DNA of 34,081 nt from Sandaracinaceae bacterium (GTDB lineage: Bacteria > Myxococcota_A > Polyangia > Polyangiales > JAFGIB01). The stretch is from positions 1-34,081 of the forward strand of contig JADGRF010000226.1 of assembly GCA_017881055.1 (NCBI GenBank). The letters run 5' to 3'. A program made the position numbers and the translations under genes. Of the stretch, positions 1 through 7,683 are shown piece by piece (the stretch's first letter is position 1; every line of letters starts with the position of its first letter). The notes below the pieces were generated by a model, which was not told the DNA's origin, ran no database searches, and saw only the letters and a program-made list of their open reading frames with translations.

Positions 1-728
1 ATCCCGACGCCGCAGCCGAGCGCCACCAGCGCCATGATGGCTTCGTTGCCGTCGACCTCGGCGTAGATCTCGGGGAGCACGCGCCGCGCACGAAACCAGG
101 CATCGATGCGCTCGCGCTCGAGCCCGCGATGCGGAAGGATCACCGGCACCTCGCGCCACTTCGCATGGCCGAGCTTCGCGCGACGCTGCAGCTCCTTGTC
201 GCTGGCCGCGGCGATGAAGCTGAGCTCGGTGCGGGCGACTTCGGCGTACCGAAGCTCGCTCGATGGCGCATCGGGCGCCGGCACCACGGCAATGTCGACC
301 TCATCGGCCTCGAGCCGCTGCATCGAGCGGACCGCGTCGGACGTGCTGAGCTGCAGGTGGATGCCGGGATAGCGCGCACGGCAGCGCGAGAGCAGCTTCG
401 GCAGGATCGAGTGACAGGCGGTGACCGTGCACGCGATCCGCAGCTCGCCGCTGGGTGCGCGCTCTTCGGCAGCCAGCGCTTCGTAGAGGCGCGTGCGCAG
501 CGCAAGCTCGGCGCGGGCATGCTCACGGAAGATTTCGCCGGCCCGGGTGAGCGCCACGCTGCGCTTGGTGCGCACGAACAGCGGCTGCCCGAGCGCTTCC
601 TCGAGCCGCTGGATGCAGCGCGTGAGCGCGGAGGGGCTCATGTGCAGGGCCTTCGCGCTGCGCGAGAAGTGAAGAGTTTCCGCTAGTTGCAGAAACTCGC
701 GCAGACCTTCGGGATCGCTCTTCTGCAT
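1..728 (-). CDS. ilvY: IlvY, LysR-type regulator of ilvC (partial, C-terminus off the left edge)
   Basis: LysR-family activator expected to respond to acetolactate/acetohydroxybutyrate and switch on ketol-acid reductoisomerase. The minus-strand frame is open from an ATG at 728 to the window edge (242 codons). It begins [20 protein letters not shown] and has a winged-helix DNA-binding domain in residues 1-60, including [20 protein letters not shown] and [12 protein letters not shown], followed by the substrate-binding domain. The sequence resembles Escherichia coli IlvY along its length, for example [20 protein letters not shown] and [15 protein letters not shown] near the edge. It lies divergent to ilvC with 109 bp between starts, the arrangement known in enterobacteria, which supports the assignment. 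An operator-like palindrome lies 3 bp upstream of the start codon, so autoregulation is likely. The last ~50 residues are not in the window. Confidence 0.93.
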   Translation of the reverse strand, partial: MQKSDPEGLREFLQLAETLHFSRSAKALHMSPSALTRCIQRLEEALGQPLFVRTKRSVALTRAGEIFREHARAELALRTRLYEALAAEERAPSGELRIACTVTACHSILPKLLSRCRARYPGIHLQLSTSDAVRSMQRLEADEVDIAVVPAPDAPSSELRYAEVARTELSFIAAASDKELQRRAKLGHAKWREVPVILPHRGLERERIDAWFRARRVLPEIYAEVDGNEAIMALVALGCGVG

Positions 729-837
729 AATTGCGCTCTACGCAATACAGAGTACGGAAAAGAGGCATGGGCGCAACATTGGCGGCAGGCCCGCGGCGAT
801 CTATATCGTCTTCTCAGTCCACACCCGGAGACCGTCC
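729..837. promoter_or_regulatory. Divergent ilvY-ilvC promoter/operator region
   Basis: A perfect dyad TTGCG-N5-CGCAA (731-745) lies just in front of the ilvY start. A second half-site, GCGCAA, is at 771-776. A sigma70-like promoter for ilvC can be read as TTGGCG (779-784), 17 bp, TATATC (802-807). On the minus strand TTGCGC (771-776), 16 bp, TACTCT (749-754) could serve ilvY. The ilvY start of transcription would then fall inside the dyad, and the second half-site would sit just upstream of the ilvC -35 box. This matches the known IlvY scheme of autorepression plus activation of ilvC. A good Shine-Dalgarno, GGAG (827-830), precedes the ilvC ATG. Promoter calls are by eye. Confidence 0.6.
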
Positions 838-2340
838 ATGACCAGCGCCCGTCAAAACTACTTCAACACCCTCACGATGGCCGGCAAGCTCGAACAGCTC
901 GGCAAGTGCCGCTTCATGGCGTCGAACGAGTTCAGCGGGGTCACGCGGCTCAAGGGCAAGAAGGTCGTGATCGTCGGCTGCGGTGCGCAGGGCCTGAACC
1001 AGGGCCTCAACATGCGCGACTCCGGGCTCGACATCAGCTACGCGCTGCGCAAGGACGCGATCGAGCAGAAGCGCGTCAGCTACACCAATGCGACCAGCAA
1101 TGGCTTCAAGGTCGGCAGCTACGAAGAGCTGATCCCGAGCGCGGATCTCGTCTGCAACCTCGCGCCCGACAAGCAGCACGCCGACGTGGTGGCCAAGGTC
1201 ATGCCGCTGATGAAGAAGGGCGCGTGCCTCGCGTACAGCCACGGCTTCAACATCGTCGAAGAGGGTCAGCAGATCCGTAAAGATCTGACCGTGGTGATGG
1301 TCGCGCCGAAGTGCCCGGGCACCGAGGTGCGTGAAGAGTACAAGCGCGGCTTCGGCGTGCCGACGCTGATCGCGGTGCACACCGAGAACGATCCGAACGG
1401 CGACGGCCTCGAGATCGCCAAGGCGTATGCAGCTGCTACCGGCGGTGACCGCGCGGGCGTGCTCGAGTCGAGCTTCGTCGCGGAAGTGAAGAGCGACCTG
1501 ATGGGCGAGCAGACCATCCTGTGCGGCATGCTGCAGACGGGCGCGCTCTTGTGCTTCGACAAGATGGTGGCCGAGGGCATCGACGCCGGCTACGCCAGCA
1601 AGCTGGTGCAATTCGGCTGGGAGACCATGACCGAGGCGCTCAAGCAGGGCGGCCTCACGCTCATGCTCGATCGCTTGAGCAACCCGGCAAAGATCAAGGC
1701 GTTCGAGCTCTCGGAAGAGCTGCGCACGCTCATGCGCCCGCTGTTCCGCAAGCATCAGGACGACATCATCACCGGCCAGTTCAGCGCCACGATGATGAAA
1801 GACTGGGACGACAACGACAAGAACCTGCTCGGTTGGCGCGCCGCCACCAACGACACCGCGTTCGAGCGCACGCCTGCTGGCGCGATGAAGATCGCCGAGC
1901 AGGAGTACTTCGATCACGCCGTGCTGATGGTCGCCATGTGCAAGGCCGGCGTCGAGCTGGCGTTCGAGTGCATGGTCGAGGTCGGCATGAAGCCGGAGTC
2001 GGCGTACTACGAGTCGCTGCACGAGACGCCTCTGATCGCGAACCTGATCGCGCGCAAGAAGCTCTACGAAATGAACAAGGTGATCAGCGACACCGCCGAG
2101 TACGGTTGCTACCTGTTCAGCCACGCGGCAGTGCCGCTGCTCAAGGACTTCATGTCCAAGCAGAAGACGGACGTGATCGGCAAGGGGTTTGGAGCGCAGG
2201 CGGGTCACGCCAGCCAGCAGGTCGACAACCGACGCCTGTTGCAGGTGAACCAGGCGATCGAGTCGCATCCCGTCGAGAAGATCGGCGTCGTGCTGCGCGG
2301 CCACATGACCGCGATGAAGCAGATCGCCGTCGGCGGCTGA
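838..2340 (+). CDS. ilvC: Ketol-acid reductoisomerase, class II (long form)
   Basis: Converts acetolactate or acetohydroxybutyrate, with NADPH and Mg2+, to the dihydroxy acids of the valine, leucine and isoleucine pathway; cytoplasmic. The 500-residue length fits the long class II enzyme (E. coli 491) and not the ~330-residue class I. The NADPH-binding segment [20 protein letters not shown] lies near residues 43-62. The metal/catalytic segment [17 protein letters not shown] and the duplicated C-terminal knotted domain ([20 protein letters not shown], then [15 protein letters not shown]) are present. Similarity to the E. coli enzyme is very high throughout. The ATG at 838 is preceded by GGAG at a 7-bp spacing. 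It is transcribed away from ilvY, which should activate it. Confidence 0.98.
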   Translation: MTSARQNYFNTLTMAGKLEQLGKCRFMASNEFSGVTRLKGKKVVIVGCGAQGLNQGLNMRDSGLDISYALRKDAIEQKRVSYTNATSNGFKVGSYEELIPSADLVCNLAPDKQHADVVAKVMPLMKKGACLAYSHGFNIVEEGQQIRKDLTVVMVAPKCPGTEVREEYKRGFGVPTLIAVHTENDPNGDGLEIAKAYAAATGGDRAGVLESSFVAEVKSDLMGEQTILCGMLQTGALLCFDKMVAEGIDAGYASKLVQFGWETMTEALKQGGLTLMLDRLSNPAKIKAFELSEELRTLMRPLFRKHQDDIITGQFSATMMKDWDDNDKNLLGWRAATNDTAFERTPAGAMKIAEQEYFDHAVLMVAMCKAGVELAFECMVEVGMKPESAYYESLHETPLIANLIARKKLYEMNKVISDTAEYGCYLFSHAAVPLLKDFMSKQKTDVIGKGFGAQAGHASQQVDNRRLLQVNQAIESHPVEKIGVVLRGHMTAMKQIAVGG

Positions 2341-2398
2341 GGCTCGCGCGGCTTTCGCCGCTGTTGGTGCGCACTCGGACCTTGCGTCGTAGATTCGT

Positions 2399-2420
2399 GC
2401 GCGCGCAGGCTTGCGCGCGC
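2399..2420 (+). terminator. GC-rich hairpin downstream of ilvC
   Basis: A perfect 9-bp stem, GCGCGCGCA / TGCGCGCGC, with a 4-base loop GGCT begins 58 bp after the ilvC stop. No T-run follows, so it may be a weak or Rho-assisted terminator or simply a stable RNA end. Confidence 0.4.
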
Positions 2421-2435
2421 TGGTCGTGGGTCTAC

Positions 2436-2765
2436 ATGGTGAGCATGTGGACTTCGCGACCAGCGCTCGTGCTCATCGTGGCCTGCCTCGTCGAGGCCTG
2501 CTCGAACGAGCCCAAGCGCCCACCGAACGCGGGTAGCGGCGGCACGATGACCTCCGTCGGCGGCGTGTCGACCGGCTCGGGTGCCGGAAGCAACGGCGGC
2601 GCGGGCCGTGGCGTGGGCGACGCGGGCCGTACCGGGCCACTCACCGACAACGTCGACGCGAGCCTCCCGCCGAAGAGCCTCCTGCCCGATGCGAGCACGC
2701 GCAGCTTGCTCCCCCCCGGCATGCCCGGCACCCCCATGGCGAGCGACGCGAGCGCCCGACCGTGA
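2436..2765 (+). CDS. Small lipoprotein with Gly/Ser-rich linker, unknown function
   Basis: A 109-residue protein starting MVSMWTSRPALVLIVACLVE and followed by a lipobox-like VEAC with Cys near residue 22. The -2 Glu is not ideal. The mature part is low complexity: a Gly/Ser/Ala stretch (GSGGTMTSVGG, GSGAGSNGGAGRG) and then a Pro/Ser/Asp-rich tail. No folded domain can be recognised. It starts 95 bp after ilvC and ends 15 bp before the catalase-like gene, so the two could share a transcript. An alternative start is the ATG at 2445. Translation of such low-complexity frames is hard to prove from sequence, but the hydrophobic segment followed by Cys is typical of the lipoproteins elsewhere in this window. 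Confidence 0.6.
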   Translation: MVSMWTSRPALVLIVACLVEACSNEPKRPPNAGSGGTMTSVGGVSTGSGAGSNGGAGRGVGDAGRTGPLTDNVDASLPPKSLLPDASTRSLLPPGMPGTPMASDASARP

Positions 2766-2780
2766 ACCCATCATAACGTA

Positions 2781-3818
2781 ATGACGCCTGCTACCGACTG
2801 GCGCGAGCAGATCCTAGACGGCGAAGAGGCCCGCTTCATCCGCTACGCGGAGCAGCTCGCCGCGCTGCAGCGCAGACGTGCACCGCGCGGGCGGGACTCG
2901 CCGATCGACCGAGCCTTGCACGCCAAGCCCAACATCGCGGTGCTCGCGGATTTTGCCGTGCTGCCAACGCTGCCCGACTACGCACGCACGGCGCTGTTCG
3001 CGGAGCCGAAGACGTATTCAGCGTACGTGCGTTTCTCGAACGGCCAAGGCTTTCATCAAGCGGATCGGCGTCCGGACGTGCGCGGAGTCGCAATCAAGCT
3101 GCTGGGAGTCGCGGGGGAAAAGCTCATTCCAGGCATGCAAGCTGCAACCACGCAGGACTTCTTGCTGATCAAGAACGCGGCCACGCCCTTTCGCAACGCG
3201 GACGAGTTCGTTGCCTTCATTCTTGCCGGCGAAAAGCCCGCGCTGTTCTTGCCTCGCGCCATCAACTCGCTCGGCCTCGTGCGTACGCTGCAGATTCTCG
3301 CGCGCATCGCGCCCACCCTCCGCGAGCGCGTGTTCTCGCTCGCCACCACGCGCTACTACGCACCCGTACCGATCCAGCTCGGGCGGTACGCAGTGCACAT
3401 GGCGCTATGGCCGCACGCCGCGGACAGGAGCGACGCGAAGCGCGGAAGCTCGCGCGAGTACCTGGGTGAAGAGCTGGCTGAGCGCCTGCGCAAAGGCCCC
3501 GTCAGCTACGACGTTCGCGTGCAGTTCTTCTGCGACGAACAGCGCACGCCGATCGAAGACGCTTCGATCGAGTGGCTGGAGCGCGACTCGCCGTTTCTGA
3601 CCGTCGCGCGCCTGACCCTGCGGCAGCAAGACGTGAGCGACGCGCGCGGGCAGCGTGTGGCGAAGCTCGTCAGCGCCTTGTCGTTCGATCCGTTTCACAC
3701 GCGGAAGGACATGCGCCCGCTCGGCAACATGATGCGAGCACGCAACCACGCGTACCGACTGAGCACGCAAGCACGCGGCGCGAGCGCAGAGCCAGAGGGC
3801 AGCGAGCTGATCGGGTAG
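2781..3818 (+). CDS. Catalase-family haem protein (short, SrpA/y4iL-like)
   Basis: A 345-residue member of the catalase superfamily, shorter than true catalases (about 480 or more). Visible family features are the N-terminal RALHAKPNIAVLADFAVLP, with the probable distal His at residue 47, then YSAYVRFSNGQG, DVRGVAIKLLGV and the C-terminal FDPFHTRKDMRPLGNMMRAR. The last segment is characteristic of the short catalase-related proteins, many of which have peroxidase or unknown activity and not strong catalase activity. No signal peptide is seen, so it is cytoplasmic. No clear Shine-Dalgarno precedes the ATG at 2781. The haem-ligand Tyr cannot be assigned confidently by eye. Family assignment is confident, but substrate is not. 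Confidence 0.85.
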   Translation: MTPATDWREQILDGEEARFIRYAEQLAALQRRRAPRGRDSPIDRALHAKPNIAVLADFAVLPTLPDYARTALFAEPKTYSAYVRFSNGQGFHQADRRPDVRGVAIKLLGVAGEKLIPGMQAATTQDFLLIKNAATPFRNADEFVAFILAGEKPALFLPRAINSLGLVRTLQILARIAPTLRERVFSLATTRYYAPVPIQLGRYAVHMALWPHAADRSDAKRGSSREYLGEELAERLRKGPVSYDVRVQFFCDEQRTPIEDASIEWLERDSPFLTVARLTLRQQDVSDARGQRVAKLVSALSFDPFHTRKDMRPLGNMMRARNHAYRLSTQARGASAEPEGSELIG

Positions 3819-3852
3819 CGGCGCCGCAACGCAGCGCGGCGCTCAGATCGCG

Positions 3853-4296
3853 TCAGGCCGCGCCCGCCTTCTTCAGCGCTTTGATGTCCAGCTTGTCCAT
3901 GGTCATCATCGCCTTCATCGCGTTGTCGTTGCGCAGCAGCTTCGGTAGGCCCTCGGGCACGATCTGCCAGGTCACGCCGAAGCGGTCTTTCAGCCAACCG
4001 CAGCGCATGATCTCGCCACCCTTGCTCAGCTTGCGCCAGAGCCGATCGATCTCCTGCTGCGTCTTGCACTGCACGAGGAACGACGTCGCCGACGAGAAGG
4101 TGTAGTGCGGTCCGCCATTGAACGCGATGAAGCTCTGCCCGTGCACGCGGAAGGTCACGGACATGACCGGAGCTTTCTTGCCCGGCCCGAACGACGAGGT
4201 CGAGAGAATCTTCCCGTCTTTGAACGTGGCCACGTAGAACTTCGCGGCCTCCTGGGCGTTGCCGTTGAACCAGAGAAAGGGCGTGATCTTCTTCAT
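3853..4296 (-). CDS. VOC superfamily protein (PhnB / 3-demethylubiquinone methyltransferase-like fold)
   Basis: A 147-residue glyoxalase/VOC-fold protein. It starts MKKITPFLWFNGNAQEAAKF and has the paired beta-alpha-beta modules typical of the PhnB-like subgroup: FYVATFKDGKI, SVTFRVHGQSFIAFNGGPH, and the C-terminal signature CGWLKDRFGVTWQIVPEGL. Proteins of this subgroup are often mislabelled as 3-demethylubiquinone-9 3-methyltransferase, and their real substrate is usually unknown. An ATG with ACGGAG about 8 bp upstream supports the start. It is convergent with the catalase-like gene (34 bp apart) and divergent from the DUF3109 gene. Length is normal for the family. Confidence 0.88.
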   Translation of the reverse strand: MKKITPFLWFNGNAQEAAKFYVATFKDGKILSTSSFGPGKKAPVMSVTFRVHGQSFIAFNGGPHYTFSSATSFLVQCKTQQEIDRLWRKLSKGGEIMRCGWLKDRFGVTWQIVPEGLPKLLRNDNAMKAMMTMDKLDIKALKKAGAA

Positions 4297-4448
4297 GTCG
4301 GTCGCTCCGTGGCGGGGGGAGGTTTGCGCTCGGTCTCGCGCGCGATGGTCCCACAGTCAGGCGTTCGAATTGAACGCACAAAGCGCCGAGCTTGCGGCAT
4401 AGTCGGGCCCGCCCCACTGGAACGGGGCAAGAACGGATCCGTCCTGCC

Positions 4449-5075
4449 ATGCTCGAGATCAAGGGTTACAAGGTTGCCGACGAGCTGTTCACCAAGGGCT
4501 ACCCCGCGGGTGCGAGTCCGTGCGACTGCAACTCCACCTGCTGCCGCCGCGGCGCCTACGTCGACATCAAAGAGCGCGAGCGCGTGCTGGCTCACGCCGA
4601 CATGATCCGCCCGTACCTCGACGAGACGCAGACCAGCGACGAGACGCAGTGGTTCGAGACCGAGATCATCGACGACCCGGACTACGTGTCGGGTAAATGC
4701 GTGGGCACCAACTCGGTCAACGGCAAGTGCGCGATGCAGGATAAGCGCGGCTATTGCTCGCTGCAGGTCGCCGCGACCGGCGAAGGCCGACACAAGTGGG
4801 ACATCAAGCCGCTGTACTGCTTTCTCTTCCCGATCGAAGTCATCAAGAACACGCTGGTCTTCAACCCGCGCGACCAAGGTCTGTTGAAGTGCTGCTCGGT
4901 GTACGAGCAGTTCGAGGTTCCGCTGTTTCGCGCCTGCCGCGACGAGGTCGTGTGGCTGCTCGGCGAAGACGGCTACGCGATCATGGACGAGCACTACGAG
5001 AAGACCGTGGCGCCGCAGCTCGCGAAGACGCCCGAGGGCCTCGTGCAGCTGCAGATGAAGACCAAGAGCAGCTGA
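4449..5075 (+). CDS. DUF3109-like cysteine-cluster protein
   Basis: A 208-residue cytoplasmic protein rich in conserved cysteines: CDCNSTCCRRGAYVD near residues 24-38, GKCVGTNSVNGKCAMQDKRG, GYCSL, PLYCFLFPIEV and LLKCCSVYEQF. The pattern (N-terminal CxCx3CC, central Cys pair and CxLYP/CFLFP-like motif) matches DUF3109, related to the YkgJ-type CxxCxxCC proteins thought to bind Zn or an Fe-S cluster. The biochemical role is not known. The start was set at the ATG 4449 because the conserved region begins just after it; the upstream frame, opening at a TTG, has no family similarity. It ends 18 bp before the convergent SUI1-like gene. Confidence 0.8.
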   Translation: MLEIKGYKVADELFTKGYPAGASPCDCNSTCCRRGAYVDIKERERVLAHADMIRPYLDETQTSDETQWFETEIIDDPDYVSGKCVGTNSVNGKCAMQDKRGYCSLQVAATGEGRHKWDIKPLYCFLFPIEVIKNTLVFNPRDQGLLKCCSVYEQFEVPLFRACRDEVVWLLGEDGYAIMDEHYEKTVAPQLAKTPEGLVQLQMKTKSS

Positions 5076-5093
5076 GCGCGCGGGGTCACGTAG

Positions 5094-5528
5094 TCAGGTA
5101 GTCACGCCGTCCACGCGAAAGCCCGCGTTACGCAGCGCCTCGGCCAGCTTCGCGGCCTGGCGCGTCTGCAGGATCAACTGGCTCCCGCCCTCCGCCGACT
5201 CGATCGTGCCGCCGCAGCCGAACGTCTGCTTGAGCTCACGCGTCAGCGCCTCGAGCGCAGTCCGATCGAAGTCGGGCAGTGCGTCGAAGCCGGTGACGAC
5301 CATCACGGCCTTGCCGGCGCGGTGCTTCGTCTCGCGCCGCAGCACGAGCCGCCCGCGCGAGCGAGCGTGCTTCGGGTTCGCGGACGACGGCTTCGCGGAC
5401 GCGGTCTCTGCCGAGTCTGCAGCAGCTGCAACAGCCCCATCGGCACCCGCCAGGGACGCAAACGGCGAGTGACTGAGCGGTGCAGTCAGCGTGACGAGGC
5501 TCGCCTTCGGCTTGTCCTTCTTACCCAC
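5094..5528 (-). CDS. Translation initiation factor eIF1/SUI1-like protein (YciH family)
   Basis: A 144-residue protein whose last ~85 residues are a SUI1 domain: HRAGKAVMVVTGFDALPDF, LTRELKQTFGCGGTIE (the family TFGCGGT signature), then LILQTRQAAKLAEALRNAGF. Bacterial members resemble eIF1 and can influence start-codon selection, though their role in bacteria is unsettled. The N-terminal ~60 residues are a Lys/Ala/Ser-rich, probably disordered extension. The start was placed at GTG 5528 (GKKDKPKASL follows) because a longer frame to 5696 would overlap the divergent lipoprotein start at 5682 and would add Arg/Ser-rich sequence without family support. Confidence 0.82.
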   Translation of the reverse strand: MGKKDKPKASLVTLTAPLSHSPFASLAGADGAVAAAADSAETASAKPSSANPKHARSRGRLVLRRETKHRAGKAVMVVTGFDALPDFDRTALEALTRELKQTFGCGGTIESAEGGSQLILQTRQAAKLAEALRNAGFRVDGVTT

Positions 5529-5681
5529 GACTCTCGCAAGCACGATAGCAGCTCGACTGCTCCCGAGGAACCGCGAGTCCAGTGACTTCCGCGCACGGTC
5601 CACGCTCTGCGACGCCCACGGTCCGCGCGGTGTTTTGACGCTTACTCCAACGCTGGGTTTCTCCGGTGTATCCTGCGCCGC

Positions 5682-6383
5682 ATGCGTTCTTGGCACCGCG
5701 TCTTGCTTCCCGTGATCATCGCACTCGCGTCACAAGCGCTCGCCTGCGACAAGACGACGCTCGGCGGCGGCGGCGCCTCAGGACCGGTCGGTGGTTCCGG
5801 AACCGGAGCAGCTGCAACGGATGGTGGGCTCGGCGCCAGCGGTGCTGCGACCTCCGGCGCATGCGTTGGCACACCCACACCGTGCAGCCTTCTGGCGTTC
5901 GAATGTGCGAACACGGCCGGCTGCAGCGCCGCGGGCTCGTGCACGGGCGTTGCTTCCGATCCGGTCATGACCTGCGGCTCGCTGCCGTCTCAGGCCGCCT
6001 GTATGGGTACGCTCGGCTGCAGCTGGACACCGAGTTGCTCCGGCGTCCGCAGCGAGACGTGCGCAGCCATGACCCGGGCAAGCTGCGGCGCCGTTCAAGG
6101 CTGCTCGTGGTCCGACAGCGCAAGCGCCACGGGCAGCGCCGGTTCGGGCGGCGGCGCTGGGGGCGGCTGCGCAACCTCGCAGTACCAGCAGAGCTGCTTA
6201 CTCGCCACGGACTGCCCGTGCGACCTGCAGTGCCTGCAAGCGTGCGCCACATGCCCCAGCCGCTGCGCCTACCCGTGCACCACGGACATCGAATGCCTCG
6301 ACAAGAAGGCGGGCAAGCTCTCGGTACCGATTTGCACGACGAGCGACGCGCGCTACGGCGGCCAGTGCAGCGCGGCGCGGTGA
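5682..6383 (+). CDS. Cysteine-repeat secreted lipoprotein, unknown function
   Basis: A 233-residue lipoprotein. The signal peptide MRSWHRVLLPVIIALASQAL ends at lipobox ALAC (Cys22, followed by Asp). A Gly/Ser/Ala/Thr linker follows to about residue 60. Then come three cysteine repeats of the shape C-x6-8-C-x4-GC-S (CSLLAFECANTAGCS, CGSLPSQAACMGTLGCSW, CAAMTRASCGAVQGCSW), a second Gly-rich linker, and a dense Cys module at the C-terminus (DCPCDLQCLQACATCPSRC and DIECLDKK...PICTT). The even, regular Cys pattern implies disulfides, so it is exported past the cytoplasmic membrane and probably surface-exposed. No catalytic motif is seen. It is convergent with the cytochrome lipoprotein, 22 bp apart. 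Confidence 0.85.
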   Translation: MRSWHRVLLPVIIALASQALACDKTTLGGGGASGPVGGSGTGAAATDGGLGASGAATSGACVGTPTPCSLLAFECANTAGCSAAGSCTGVASDPVMTCGSLPSQAACMGTLGCSWTPSCSGVRSETCAAMTRASCGAVQGCSWSDSASATGSAGSGGGAGGGCATSQYQQSCLLATDCPCDLQCLQACATCPSRCAYPCTTDIECLDKKAGKLSVPICTTSDARYGGQCSAAR

Positions 6384-6405
6384 CGCCCAGAGGCGCACGC
6401 CCGGC

Positions 6406-7617
6406 TCACATCGCGGTGATCCAGTCGCTCAGCAGCTTCGCACCCGCGGTGGGCACGACGCGCGAGGCGATCGGCGGCATCTGATCTTTCATGTTGGTCG
6501 GGTTGCGCGTGCTCATCAACGAGTAGAGCCAGCTCTCGCTGGGTGAGCCCGGCGTGATCCGGATCTTGCCGAGCCAGCGGCCGGTGGTGGTCTTCACGTT
6601 CACGGTGGTCTTCAGCGAATCGAAGTTGGTCGGCGCGCGGCCGTCCGCGTCGGCGACCTTCACGGCCAGACGCAGGCCCGTGGAGTACGCCTCGGACGCG
6701 GAGTTGCCGTTGTGGCAGCTGACGCCGCAGTTCACGTGCAGGAACGCCAGTGCGTCGCTACCGAAGCCGGTGCCGTCGTCGCCGATCGCGATCTTGGACG
6801 GCACGGTGCCGCCCGTGAGCAAGCCCTGACTCTTCAGGGCGGCCAGGTTGAGCCCGGTCGAGCCGGGCAGGCCGAGCAGAATTTCCTCGAAGCCGAGAGC
6901 GTGGTCGGGCCGACCCTTGTGGCACTGGTCGCACTCGGTGGTGCTAGGGATGTGATAGGTCTTGCCCGCAACCTGGATGTCACCACCGCCGGTGCGCGTG
7001 GCTTCGGTCTCGCCGTCGTTCCACTGGTACGCGGTGCGCGCCCAGAAGGTTGGCGTGAGCTTCCAGAACATACGCGTCTCGACGCGCTTGGTGCCGGACT
7101 TGAACTCTTTCCAGAACTTCGTGCCGATCGGGAAACGCCACGCGTCAGGGTCCGAGATGTCGATCTTCTGACCGGGCGGCAGGTAGATGAAACGCAGCTT
7201 GCCCGCGCCGTCGGACCAGAGCGGAACCGCGGGCATGAAGGCCTGCACGCCGCTCGCGAGCTTCTTGGTCGTGATGTCGCCATACAGCCCCGTGCACGAG
7301 AGCGACTCAGGCGGCTGATTCGGAGCCGGCGCTGGGCAACCGCTCGGCAGCCCGCCGGCATCCGCGTCACCTGGCAGCGCGGCATCGCTGCCGCCGTTGG
7401 ACGCAGCCGCATCGCCTGCACCCGAGTCTCCGACGACAGCGGCGTCGCCCTCGCCTGCACCGGTGCCCGCACCCGTACCGGCGCCGCCATGGCCCGCTCC
7501 GCCCTTACCGGCGGTGGCCGCGGAGGATGCATCCATCCCACCGCCGTCGTTACCGCAACCAAGCGCCAGCGCCAGGCCCACTACTGCAACCCAGACCGCT
7601 GCGTCACGTGTCGTCAA
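6406..7617 (-). CDS. c-type cytochrome lipoprotein, SO2930/HNE_0200-like, with CXXCH and CX3CH
   Basis: A 403-residue exported haem lipoprotein. The start is a TTG at 7617 with a strong AGGAG 7 bp upstream. The signal peptide ends at lipobox ALGC (Cys21), followed by a ~70-residue Gly/Ala/Asp/Ser linker. The core (PAVPLWSDGAGKLRFIYLPP, WRFPIGTKFWKEF, VETRMFWK, AYQWNDGETEATR) resembles the SO2930/HNE_0200 family of cytochrome-like proteins. A canonical haem site CDQCH is at residues 229-233. A second site, CGVSCH (297-302), has three residues between the cysteines and not the usual two. MPP with Met380 is a plausible axial ligand. It probably acts in electron transfer at the outer membrane or cell surface. 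It lies 66 bp downstream of the second cytochrome lipoprotein, forming a likely operon. Confidence 0.85.
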   Translation of the reverse strand: MTTRDAAVWVAVVGLALALGCGNDGGGMDASSAATAGKGGAGHGGAGTGAGTGAGEGDAAVVGDSGAGDAAASNGGSDAALPGDADAGGLPSGCPAPAPNQPPESLSCTGLYGDITTKKLASGVQAFMPAVPLWSDGAGKLRFIYLPPGQKIDISDPDAWRFPIGTKFWKEFKSGTKRVETRMFWKLTPTFWARTAYQWNDGETEATRTGGGDIQVAGKTYHIPSTTECDQCHKGRPDHALGFEEILLGLPGSTGLNLAALKSQGLLTGGTVPSKIAIGDDGTGFGSDALAFLHVNCGVSCHNGNSASEAYSTGLRLAVKVADADGRAPTNFDSLKTTVNVKTTTGRWLGKIRITPGSPSESWLYSLMSTRNPTNMKDQMPPIASRVVPTAGAKLLSDWITAM

Positions 7618-7629
7618 GGCTGTTCTCCT

Positions 7630-7651
7630 CCCCCCGATCGAGATCGGGGGG
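7630..7651. promoter_or_regulatory. 10-bp perfect inverted repeat abutting the ribosome-binding site of the downstream cytochrome gene
   Basis: The arms CCCCCCGATC (7630-7639) and GATCGGGGGG (7642-7651) are separated by GA. On the minus-strand transcript the hairpin ends directly at the AGGAG that serves the TTG start at 7617. It lies between the two cytochrome genes. It could be an operator, an intercistronic processing or attenuating hairpin, or a structure that controls access to the ribosome-binding site. Confidence 0.55.
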
Positions 7652-7683
7652 ACCGCAAGTATCGCTCGACCCGGGTGCGTCGG

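Noticed and set aside
814..2304. Long minus-strand frame opposite ilvC
   Set aside because: Exactly antisense to a clearly conserved gene; composition (His/Arg/Leu-rich) is that of a GC-rich shadow frame.
5529..5696. Longer start for the SUI1-like gene
   Set aside because: Overlaps the start of the divergent lipoprotein and adds Arg/Ser-rich sequence without family support.
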